This document shows positions 11,503 through 21,265 of a stretch of 64,000 bases of DNA, in pieces. The notes under the pieces are model-generated. The model saw only the letters and a list, made by a program, of their open reading frames with translations. It had not been told where the DNA came from and did not search any database. The stretch lies in contig JAPTJF010000105.1 of assembly GCA_029339195.1 (NCBI GenBank), forward strand, positions 1 through 64,000, read 5' to 3'. A program made the translations under genes and the position numbers. Numbering within the stretch: the stretch's first letter is position 1; each line of letters begins with the position of its first letter. Source of the stretch: Micractinium sp. NFX-FRZ. Its lineage: Eukaryota > Chlorophyta > Trebouxiophyceae > Chlorellales > Chlorellaceae.

Positions 11503-12724
11503 CCGCCCGCTACCCTCCCTGCCCTGCCTTGTTTGCTCTTCGTCTCCAACTGCGGCGCCACGCCTCCCTCTGCCCTGCGGCTCCTCCTCTTGGTTTGACT
11601 TGAGTTGGTTATCTTTGCAATGCTCGGAGCGGTGCACACTGCTTTAATGGTGCGCCCGCGAATTGATCACACTCAGGAAAGGGCAGGCCGAGCAGAAGAC
11701 AAGAGGGAGGGGCAAGGGCACGAGGCGCGACTGATGGGTGGCGCGTGGCTGAAGGGAGCAAAGGTCCTGCCGCGGGCTGATGCAGGAGAAGTGGGAGGGA
11801 GGGCAGGAGAGTGAAGGGAGGGCCCTCGGAGCGGTTGAAGGGAGGGCAGGCGGTGCTGCGAAGTGGCAAGTTTGAAGCGGGTGGCAAGTGTTGGGCCACT
11901 GCAGGCACGGGCAGGGCTTCTCCAGGCGCACATCTTACTAAGCATGAAATCAAGATGGGGTGCAGACAGAGGGACGGCTGGGGCTGGCAGCAGCGCGAGG
12001 GGCACCGGCGGGGCCTGCATTTCTGAACACTGTGCCGTTCGAAAAGCTAAGGAGGCACGCGCTTGCGGTTCAACCAAGTTGGTGGAGGTGCAAGGCCCGC
12101 GCTTGCGCTTGGTGGTGGGCAGTTGGGAAACGCGCGGGAGCACGCGGGCTGGCAGGTTGATTCGGGGGGCGGGGCCATTGGTTGGGTGCCAGTATTAAGA
12201 TGTAGGGGAGGCTTCAAACATGAACAAAATGGATGCACGAAATGATGAGGAGGGGGAGAGAAAGGCGCAAGTTAAATATGGGTGAAGAGGTGTCCAAACG
12301 GGCGCCGGCAGCGCCGGGGGGAGACGACTACTATTGACGGGGAGGCGCATCATGAGGGGTTCATGCAGAGGAGAGGAGCGGGCACCCTCTAGTATAAAGG
12401 GAGGGAGGCTCTCAGGGAGGGCGGGACAGGCTTGAAAAACGACATGGTGAGTATAGTGCTAGTAGTAACTAGTAGTATACACATGTAGCATATCATTGCA
12501 CAAAGGGGGTGGCTGCCCCCACACCAGCGACAGGTAGGCAGGTAGGTAAGTGGGCGGTGGACCAGCAGGGAGTGTAGGATGAAGCGGGCACACAATGTGT
12601 GGTTGTCTACAGGGGGGAGAGCTGGGGCCACACCCAGGCAGTGTGCCGACTCATGGCAGCACGCCTTGCTGGCAGCGCCACCTGGCGGCGCCACCTGGCG
12701 GGGCCACCTGGCGGCAGCGGCACA
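11503..12724. other. Convergent 3' region without a gene
   Basis: Between the stop codons of the plus-strand membrane protein and the minus-strand fusion gene. Open frames here are short and differ from neighbouring coding sequence in composition. It presumably contains both 3' UTRs. Three adjacent cacctggcgg(c) repeats sit at 12677-12715, just past the stop of the fusion gene. Confidence 0.5.
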
Positions 12725-14890
12725 TCACAGAGCCTCTGCGGCCAGGCGCTCCCGGAAGCTGCAGTAGCTGGCCAGGGCGCAACCGCCGCCCAGCGCGGCG
12801 GCGAACCCCGCAACGAGCGGGATCTGCAGGCCGACGCCAGTGCTGCAGAGCGGGGGTAGGCAAAGAGAGGGTGGGAGGTTGAGTAAGTAGAACAAAGGTG
12901 AGAAGCAGGGCCGGGGCATGGCGTGGTCGCTCGGTGTGCTGTGGAGTGGACTGGGCAAAGCCGCCACGACAGCAAGCAAGGAGGGGAGGGACAGGTTTCC
13001 CTCCCCAAGCCGTGAATTCACACACGCACACGCGCGCGCGCACACACACACAGCAACGGCTCCCCACACCCGCCCTCACCTGATCATCAGCTGGCCAAAG
13101 CCCAGCAGCGTGCCCCACACGCTGCCCGCCAGCCAGAGCTGGTTGCTGGTCCACAGCGCGCGAGGGATGGTGAGCGCACTGGCCATGATGGCGAGCGCTG
13201 CCACGCTGGGCGACACAGCGGACACAGTCAGCGCCAGGCTGGCGGGCTGCAGCAGGAAGAAAGCGACCGCGGGCCAGGCGCTGCGCCGCGCCGCGGGGGG
13301 CAGGCCGGGACGGCCGGCAGTGGCCACAGCAACCAGGGCGGCGCTTCCGGTCACCAGCGCAAGCTGTGTGCTTGGCAGGGTGGCCAGACGTGCCTGTGCG
13401 GCGGGCCACAGCGCCTGCACGGAATGGAGAAGACGGCGCAGGGCGGGCAGGCGTGGAGTTACCGTAGTGCGGGACTAGGCTGGGCTAGGGCGGGGAGGGA
13501 GGGGAGGGGCAGGAGTGGAGGAGGCGCAAGGAAGGCGGGGGGGCACCTCCAAGCAGCACACACCTTGCAGGGGAGTCAATGCCTGACAGGGTCGTGCGAT
13601 CACTGGTGCTGCCCACTCACCTGTGCAGCGGCGGCCACCCCCAGAGTCCCCACCATGCGTGTCCAGGCCCCCTGCAGCCAGCGCCCCTCCGCGCTGCCGG
13701 ACAGCCGCTCGCTCAGCGTGGGGCTGGCAAACACGACCGCCTGCGACCGGGTGGGAGGGGGAGCAGGGGTGCAGGGAGGTTGGTAGGGCGACATGCATCC
13801 ACTGCCATAGCCAACCTGGCGTTCTGTGCGCCCAGCACAAACGCTTGCTGAGCATCACTAGCAGTGTACAGGGCATCGGATGCGAGATGTGTGCACCTTC
13901 ACATGAACACTGGTGGAGGCCGGCTGCTGGCCTCATGCACTTTCACCCCCGCGTGCAACAGATTGACTGATGCATCGGCAGCTGGTGGCACACCATTGGG
14001 ACGCACTTGCCCACTCTCCACGCCTCCCCCAGGCACGCCTCCGCCCGGCCCACCTGCACGCCCACCTGCACGCCCACCAGCACGGCCAGTGAGACCAGCA
14101 CAGAGCCGGGCAGGCTGCCGCCGATGCACAGCTGCGCCAGCGCGGCCAGGCCGATCATCAACCCCTGCCCCTGCACCGCGGCCGCGGTGACCTCGCCCCG
14201 GGTGGAGAAGAAGGAGAAGAGCAGAGCGCTGGAGCACACGCCGATGAGGGAGGCCTGGAGGGGGGATGGGGCGGGTGGGGGGAGGGCGGGAGGGAGGAGG
14301 AGGGAGGGAGGTGAGCAGGGAGGGAGGTTGCGCGGTGAGGGGGCAGGTGGGAGCAGGCGGAAGCAAGGGCAGGCGGTGGATGAAGCAGGTGAAAGGGAGG
14401 TGGCATGGCGGGGCAGTTGGGCATGGCGGCTGCTGTTGCATTGCATCCTCACCGGCAGCGCCGCCCAGCCGGCAGCGCCGACTGCAGCCGCGGAGGCAAG
14501 CTGGTCGGGCATGAGGAGGGGGAGGGAGAGGAAGAGGTTTGGGATTGCAGAGAGGGCGACCAGGCGGGAGGTGAAGCGGTCCCAAGTCAAGCGCATCGGG
14601 CGGCCAGGCGTCGCTGCCTTGCGGGTGGTGGTGGCCTGTGCTGGGGCAGGCGCCGGTGCGGGCGCTGGCTCGGGTGCTGAGGTGGCAAATGACGTGACGA
14701 CCGGCGTGGCCTCCGCCTCAACAGTCATCATGTTTGCGGCAAGGCTGGAAGCTGCAGGCGCGCTGGCCCGGGGCGCAGTGCTGCTCTGACCGGCGGTGGC
14801 GGCGCTGCAGCTGCTGCTGCTGGCGCTGGCGCTGCGCGTCGCCTGCACCTGCGCCTGCACCACTGCTGCCGCCGCCACTGTCGCCTCTGC

Positions 14891-14926
<36 letters not shown>

Positions 14927-17031
14927 CTGGGAGGGGGCGGCGGCCTGGGAGGGCGCTGAACGGTAGTCCATAACAACCACGCCCCCGCTCATCGCGACTG
15001 TGAAGTCGTCACTCCACGCCGAGGCGGCAGGGGTACGGGCAGGGGCAGGGACGGCGGCAGCGGCGGGTTGGGCCTCTGTTGAGCTGCTGGAGGCAACAGC
15101 CGTGGCGCTTGCGCTGGCGGCTGTGTTCAAATTGATGCTGACGTTAAAGCTGGTGGTGGCGTTTGCTGTGGCTGTGGCAGTGGCGCTTGTGGCGGCGCCG
15201 GTGGAGGCAGAGGTGGAGACTGCAGGCTGGCTGGCGGGCTGGGCTGGCCGGCTGGCTGCCACACTTGCCGCCTGGTGGTTTGCGCCGGCTGTGGCGGCGG
15301 TGCTGGGCTGCTGCTGCTGCGCCTCTGTGGGCACGCTGTGCGGGTGCGGGCGCGCCTGCTGGGCGGCGGGCGGCGGGGTGCTGAGGCGCGGCTGCGCCTT
15401 CACCTCCACCGCCTCTGCCCAGGCACGCTGCTCAGCCGAGGGAAGGGCCCCCGCTGCGGCGCCCCCACGCGACGCGCTGCTGTCCTGCTGCACGGCAGGC
15501 TCGGGACGCCACCAGCGCTCAGCGGGGGCCTCTGGCGCCGAAGCGTCCACCGCCTGTGCAGGGAGGGACGGCCGGGGGTGAGGGAGGTAAGTGGGGATGC
15601 GGGAGCGGGTGAGCGAGGAGGGCAGGGGAGGGATTCGCGGGTTGGGGGCAGCAGCGTGCCGCAGAAGGCAGGCTTGTGATGCCAACACGACAGGCAGGGC
15701 CGCCCGGCAGCGCCGACTCTTTTACGTCCTGCCCTCCACGGTCCCCCGCTGTTGCCTCCCACCTTGACAGAGTTCTCAATCTGCTGGGCCAGCAGGCTCT
15801 GGATGTCGATTGTCTCCCCGATGATGCACCTGCAGGGGGGGTGGATCTGGACTTGAGTGAATGCCACACCACACCACACCACAGGACAGGGAGAGGGGGA
15901 AAGCGCTTCGTAGGCACCGCTTGGCCGGTGTTTCCCGCCCGAACGGTCACAAGATTCGTCGCCCTCGGCATCTCCCCCGCAGCACTCGCCTTCCTGCCCC
16001 TGCCGCCTAACTTTGGACCGGAACCAGAGCTCGCCGCCCCAGCCGCCCTCGCATACCGCACACACCGTCCGCCCGGCTCCCCCCGTCCCACTGGCCCCCG
16101 CTTGCCTGACGCCCGGCATCTTCATCTGCACGTCTGCCAGGGCTGAGGGCAGGTCGGCGCCGGAGCTGCGGCTGCTTGAGAGCAGGTAGGGAACCACCAT
16201 CACCTGGAAACATAACAAACGGGGCAGGCTGGGATGAGATGTGGGTGCAGTCACGAGAGGTGGATCTGTGTGGGTGGGTGGGTGGGTGGGGTGCGTTGGA
16301 GGGAAGATCTTGCGGGCGCGGTGGGGTGTGGGTGGGATCTTGCCCCAGCCATGGCTACCACGGCTCCCTGCCCCTCCCCTGCACAGGTCACACCAACGCC
16401 TGCCCCGCCCTCCCGCAGCCCCACCGCACCCTGCTGGCTCCGTCGGCTGTGCAGCCGCGCACGGCGCGCTCGAGGGTGGCGGGGTTTGCCACGCTCACCA
16501 CCTCTCGGCGGTACGCGTGTCTGCAGGGGGCTCAGCGGGCGGGCGGGCGGTAGGGCGGGTCGTATTAGCCATCCATTTGGGCAGCGGATAACAGCTGGAA
16601 CGGCACAGGGTGTGTGGGTGAGCAAGTTGAGGGGTGGATGCGTGCATGGGTTGAGCAGGCGAGAGGCTGGGGAGACCAGGCTGGGCAACCACCCACCCAC
16701 CCACCCACCAACCCACCCACCCGTAGGCAGCCGCAAAGTCCAGGAGCAGGTCATCTCCCTCTGGGGTGTGCCTCCCAGAGTCCACTATGACCACTCCCAG
16801 CACCTCGTTGCTGCGATGGCGCCCAACAGCGGTGCTGGCGGACTTGGCTGCAGAGGCGGCGGGGCGCGGCGCCCCGACGCGCCCGCTGCGCCGGTAGGGG
16901 GGGGTAGCATTGCGCAGACGCGCGCAGCCCGGCGCTGATCGCGTCACCGGCTTCAAAATGCCGTGTGGGAGCGCGGAGCAGCAGCGGGGGCCTGCGCGAG
17001 GGCAGAGTAGGGTTCGGGAGCCCAGCAGCAT
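12725..17031 (-). CDS. CbiX-like domain fused to a MEX1-like transporter domain (813 aa)
   Basis: Nine exons on the minus strand, all in phase: 17031-16721, 16520-16430, 16203-16106, 15829-15763, 15553-14453, 14254-14054, 13740-13621, 13414-13080, 12842-12725. Residues 1-75 are a Ser/Arg-rich plastid-type leader. Residues about 76-190 match the sirohydrochlorin chelatase (CbiX/SirB) fold from EVLGVVIVDSG to IIGETIDIQSLLAQQIENSV. Both catalytic histidines are replaced: the VDHGS position reads VDSGR (Ser85) and the GRH position reads SRS (Ser147). The 367-codon exon 5 then runs unbroken through an Ala/Ser/Gln-rich linker with a Gln tract into the first MEX1-like helix (RLVALSAIPNLFLSLPLL). Exons 6-9 complete the MEX1-like part, with ALTIPRALWTSNQLWLAGSVWG. 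The PQ motif is lost (LPLL). Intron 3 uses GC. Exon 6 has two donors 12 bases apart. A chimeric model is unlikely because one exon spans the join. Function unknown. Confidence 0.82.
13019..13053. repeat. (CA)n/(CG)n dinucleotide tract
   Basis: Alternating cacacacgcacacgcgcgcg-type purine-pyrimidine sequence in the last intron of the fusion gene; such tracts can adopt Z-DNA. Confidence 0.8.
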
Positions 17032-17140
17032 GGCGGATGTGGAGGTTGGCCCAGCCCAGGGGCAGTCGTGCAGGAATTGGAAGTATCGGGGAAAGGACTC
17101 GAAATCTGACGAAGTTGTAACGCTTTACGGATTCTACGCG
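17030..17140 (+). CDS. Possible first exon of an unresolved gene
   Basis: An ATG at 17030 opens a 37-codon frame beginning MADVEVGPAQGQS and ending GFYA exactly at a strong gtgagt donor (17141). The exon contains a basic stretch (RNWKYRGKDSKSDE). An acceptor near 17421 (ttcgacaactccag) continues in phase, but that frame runs into the T-depleted segment where every frame is open, so the rest cannot be trusted. Without splicing the frame stops at about 17195. The ATG overlaps the start codon of the divergent fusion gene (shared CATG), so at least one of the two starts may be wrong. Confidence 0.3.
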
Positions 17141-17744
17141 GTGAGTGGTTGTGGCCAAATATGGGACCGTCTTGAAGGCAAAGCATACGCAGCATAACTC
17201 GCGGGACTCCTGTGTGAGTGGGTGTGTCCCGATGCAGCACGATCGCCGTTGTCGCCCGTTACAATCGTGAAAAGGGTGTAGGGGCAGCAGCGCAGACCCA
17301 TACGACGCCTCTGCGGCCGTCTACTATGCTGGCGCCAGGGCGCCGGCGCCGGCAGCATTAAGTGAGCAGAGGTGCACTGCTTGTAAGCTGCCCCGGTCTG
17401 TTTTTTTTTCGACAACTCCAGCCGGACCGCAGCGCTGTCCAAGACACCGACGCGCCCACCAGGCGCGGCCCGGGCGGTGGGGCGGGATCTCTCTTGGGCC
17501 GGTATCCCACAGCGGGTTGGGCACTGCCTGGCAGGGAAGGCAGGGCTGCCGGCCGGGCTGTCAGGGCTGCCCCCCCCACCCGAGCCAAGCAGTCCGCCGA
17601 CTCGCACAGTTGCGGTGTGCTTCCCCCCTGTGCTGGCCTTGTGGTCTCCCAGGGTTTGCTTCGCCTCCCCTCACGCCCCTTTGCCCCCGCTGCTTTGGTC
17701 CAGCCCGCTGTGCTTCCCCTGCTCTCCTTTCCTGCTTGCGCGCT

Positions 17745-18390
17745 CCACAAAAACAACAAAAACGAGCCGCGAGGAGCAAGGCCACACAGCACAGGCGCCA
17801 GCCACCCAGGGACCAGGGGGAAGCAGGCACAGCCACCGCCGCCACCCAGCAGCGCACACGAACACCGGCCCCAACCGCCAGGGCCGCAAACAACCAAGAA
17901 CACCAGGGACAGCGACAGCTCCGCCACACCGACCCACACCGCCACACACACACGGCACCGCCAACGCCCAGAACCGCCGGGGACGAAGGCAGGAGCAAGC
18001 GACAAACAGCCAGAGACAGCGCTTGCCCTGAGGGGCGGAGGGGGGCGGAGGGGGGAGGGGCGGGCGGGGCAGGGAAGGGGAGAGCAGAGAGGGCGCCGAG
18101 GGCACCCACCCCCCAGCAAACACCGCCCGAGGCAAGCCCCAGCACCAAACCAAAGCAAGCCCGGAAAAGGACTGGCAAAGGCACACTGGGCAGAGCGCAA
18201 AAGCGGAGGGGCACGCAGCGCCAGAGGCAGAGGCAGCACCCAAAGCCTCCGGCCCGCAGAGCAGCAGCGCGGCGCACAGGCACGCTGCAGGCAGCAGACA
18301 GGCGGGGCAGGGAAGCACACGAGAGCGGAGCAGAACAACAAAGCCCACCAACCCACAGAGCCAACCACCAAGCCCCCACACCCCAGCCCA
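17745..18390. other. T-depleted segment (8 T in 646 bases)
   Basis: The plus strand has only eight T residues here, at 17920, 18023, 18024, 18029, 18173, 18187, 18248 and 18286, with T-free runs of 175, 102, 143 and 104 bases. All three stop codons and their complements need T on this strand, so long open frames appear in most frames on both strands and say nothing about coding. In the longest plus frame the third codon position is often A, unlike the G/C-ending codons of real exons nearby. The boundary is sharp on both sides. Nature unknown. Confidence 0.85.
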
Positions 18391-19047
18391 TCCTGTTTGT
18401 AGCACAGAATGGATAATAAGTGATGCTTTTACACGGGAAGCAATTAGTGCTCACACCTCAGAGAGTTGGAAAACTTGGAAGGGAAGTACGGCCCCACAGC
18501 GGGGGTGGCGAGCCAAGCGGCACAACAGGCGAGGCAGGCCCGGAAGCACAGGGGGTGTGTGGGTGAACAAAATACAACGAAAGGGGGCGCTTTGGGAGCG
18601 GGTGTAACAAAACAACACTAGGAGGCGGGCAGTGAAGAGGCCGGCAAGTCTTCATGGAGTTGAAAGGCGCAGGAATTTGAAACGTCTGCGCAGCCAATAG
18701 GCGCAGACACCAGCGGGGGAGCGGCCATGAAATTTCCGAGGGGTGGGGAAGGGATGAAAGGGTTGGGGTCGGGGTTTGGGGTTTGGGGCTGGCAGTGACC
18801 TTGGGGTCTGAGCCGGGCACTAAAAATTTGAAAGCCAACCGATCAATCTTCAGCTTGGGGGAGGGGTTGGGCAGCAGGAAAAGGAAACACGGGAGGCCCA
18901 GCAAGGCAACGGGCGGTTGAGTTCAGGCTGCCGTCGCCGTGCGGCAGGCACGCGCGCAAGGCGCCTCAGCGCTGCAGTGTGGCGCCTCTTCAGCAGACCG
19001 GCACCTCTCCACTGCAGCCGTGAGGGGCTGCCACGCACGCACGCTCT
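18391..19047 (-). other. Likely 3' UTR of the ABCC gene
   Basis: No gene is supported. The segment lies just past the minus-strand stop of the ABC transporter. TGTAA on the minus strand (18433-18429) is a candidate algal polyadenylation signal, giving a 3' UTR of about 610 bases. A G-rich run with two TTTGGGG units lies at 18761-18787. Confidence 0.4.
18761..18787 (+). repeat. G-quadruplex-prone, telomere-like run
   Basis: The sequence ggttggggtcggggtttggg followed by gtttgggg holds four G4 runs with 2-3-base spacers. It resembles telomeric TTTGGGG units but has only two copies. In the ABCC transcript it would be C-rich. Confidence 0.6.
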
Positions 19048-21212
19048 CTACTGCAGGCTCAGGCCGCCGGCGGCGCCCTCCAGGCTGCGCCGGGTCTCGT
19101 CCAGGGAGGGCCGCTTCTTGAAGCCAATCTGCTGGCCGCGGATGCGCTCATCGGCAAAGTCGGCGGCCATCTTGCGCAGGGCGGCGGCGGAGGCGGCGCC
19201 GGTCTTGTCGACGAGGCGGGAGAAGGAGGAGTTGGGGTCGGCCAGCAGGACGGAGGGGGGCGCGATCTCGGCCACCACGCCGGCGTCCATGACGATGACC
19301 TGGTCGGAGCGGATGACGGTATCCAGCCTGGCGGGGGGGAAGAGGAGGGGGCACGGGAGAGGAGCGGGCACGGTGAGGTGCGGGCGGAGAGGGGCAGGGT
19401 GCGCAGGCAGGGAGGCAGGGAGGGCAGCGGGCGGTGGCTGGGCAGGTCTGCTGCTCATGCAGACACCCAGCAACGCATGCATGAATCGCATCCAAGCCCA
19501 GCCCGCCGGCAGCGCTCAGTATGCTCACCGGTGGGCGATGGTGAAGGTGGTGCGGTCGGCGAACAGGCGCTCGATGATCTCCAGCACATAGGCCTCAGTG
19601 TGGGGGTCTGCACAGGAGGAAGGAAGGAGCAAAGATGGAAGTCAGCGAATGAGGGAGGGGGGCAGGTGCTTGGGTGCACAGGCATGGAGGCAGCAGAGCG
19701 CAGAGGCAGCGGAGCGCACAGGCAGCGTAGCGCAAGGGAGCAGCCGAGTGCAGGGCGCACTGTGCTGTGCTGTGCTGTGCTGTGCGCTGTGCCACTCACC
19801 CATGGCGGCGGTTGCCTCGTCCAGGCACAGCACAGGCACCTTCTTCAGTGCGGCACGTGCCAGGCACATCAGCTGCTGCTGGCCCAGGGACCAGGCGGCG
19901 CTGGTGCCGTCCAGCTTGGCGTCCAGCCCGCCCACGGCCTTGACCTGGTCCTCCAGGCCCACGTCGCGGATGGCCTCCCACAGCAGCGCATCGGCGCCGT
20001 ACTCGCCGAAGGGGTCCAGGTTGGTGCGCACGGTGCCGGAGAAGACAACGGGCTCCTGTTGCAAGGGAGAGGGAGGGAGGGAAGGGTGAGTGGGGGGGGC
20101 AGGGCCAGCACCCTCGGTTGGGTTGGCGTCTCTCAGCCCCAGCCAGCTGCTGCAGCTGCATACCGACGCCCCCTCAACCTCAGGGCAGGCAGCCATCCCT
20201 GGACAGGCAGCCACCCCTGGGCAAGGCGTGCGTGCGTGGCCCACCTGTGGGATGACGGAGAGTCCGCGGCGCAGCTGCTCCAGGGTGAGGGTTGATACGT
20301 CGATGCCGTCCACCACGATGCGCCCGCTCTCCAGGTTGAACATGCGGTAGAGGGCCAGCAGGAGGGTGGACTTGCCGGAGCCGGTGCGCCCCACCACGCC
20401 CACCTTCTCGCCAGACTTGATCTTGAAGGAGACGCCGCGCAGGGCGGGGGGCAGGTGCGGGGCGTACTTCATCACCACCTGGTCAAAGGTGATGCCGCCG
20501 GAGCGGGGCCAGCCGGCAGGCACCTTGGGGGCCGCGGCCAGGGCCTTCTCGTGCTCGGCGCTCTGCGGGGTGAGAGGGCAAGGGGGAGGGGTGGCTGCTG
20601 AGCGGGGGAAGGGGAGGAGGCACGGGGCAGAGGCGCAGCGGCGGGTGCAGTCGGGCAGGTGCGCTTGTGCAGGCAGGCAGGCAGGCAGGCAGGCCAGGCC
20701 CAAGCTTCCCCCAAGCAGCCCCGCCTTGCCCCGCCGTGCCCACTCACGTCTGCGCTGGCCAGCTTCTTGCCGGCGGTGCTCTTGCCGGGGTTCTTGCCGT
20801 CGCTGCTCTGGCCGGGCAGGGTGGGGGGCGCGAGGCGGCCCGCCTCCTGGGGGGTGTGGTTGGCCAGCCAAGACATCTTCTCGGCGGCGCCAAACATGCC
20901 GATGGAGTCGGCCAGCAGGCGGATGGACCTGCGGCGGGCGGGTGGGAAGGAGGGGAAGTGGTCGGGATCAGCAGCTACGCAGGCCAGCGGGAGAGGAATG
21001 CGTTGGGTGTTGCTGGATCAGTGCCACAAGCGAAGCCTGCCGTGCCTGCGCTGTCGGGCAGTTGTGTGCTGCCCTTGGCACCCAGCCAGCCCCCCGGGGT
21101 CCCTCGCTCCCGCCTTCAAGCCTGCTCCCTATCAAGCCTATGCAAGGATCAATCAATCAATCAATCAATCGATCATTCAATCAAAGGGTCCCTCACTCAC
21201 CAGGTGTAGAAG

Positions 21213-21265
<53 letters not shown>

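Noticed and set aside
12660..12720. CRISPR-like spacing of cacctggcgg repeats
   Set aside because: Three short adjacent repeats with no spacers, in a eukaryotic nuclear context.
14007..15679. Long plus-strand Ala/Gly/Arg-rich frames over 14.0-15.7 kb
   Set aside because: Shadows of exon 5 of the minus-strand fusion gene, whose frame joins in phase to conserved domains on both sides.
17362..18416. Open frames up to 346 codons on both strands through 17.4-18.4 kb
   Set aside because: Caused by the near-absence of T, which removes stop codons from most frames; third codon positions are A-rich, unlike real exons here, and no domain is recognisable.
18761..18787. Telomere or interstitial telomeric array
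   Set aside because: Only two TTTGGGG-like units; coding genes continue on both sides.
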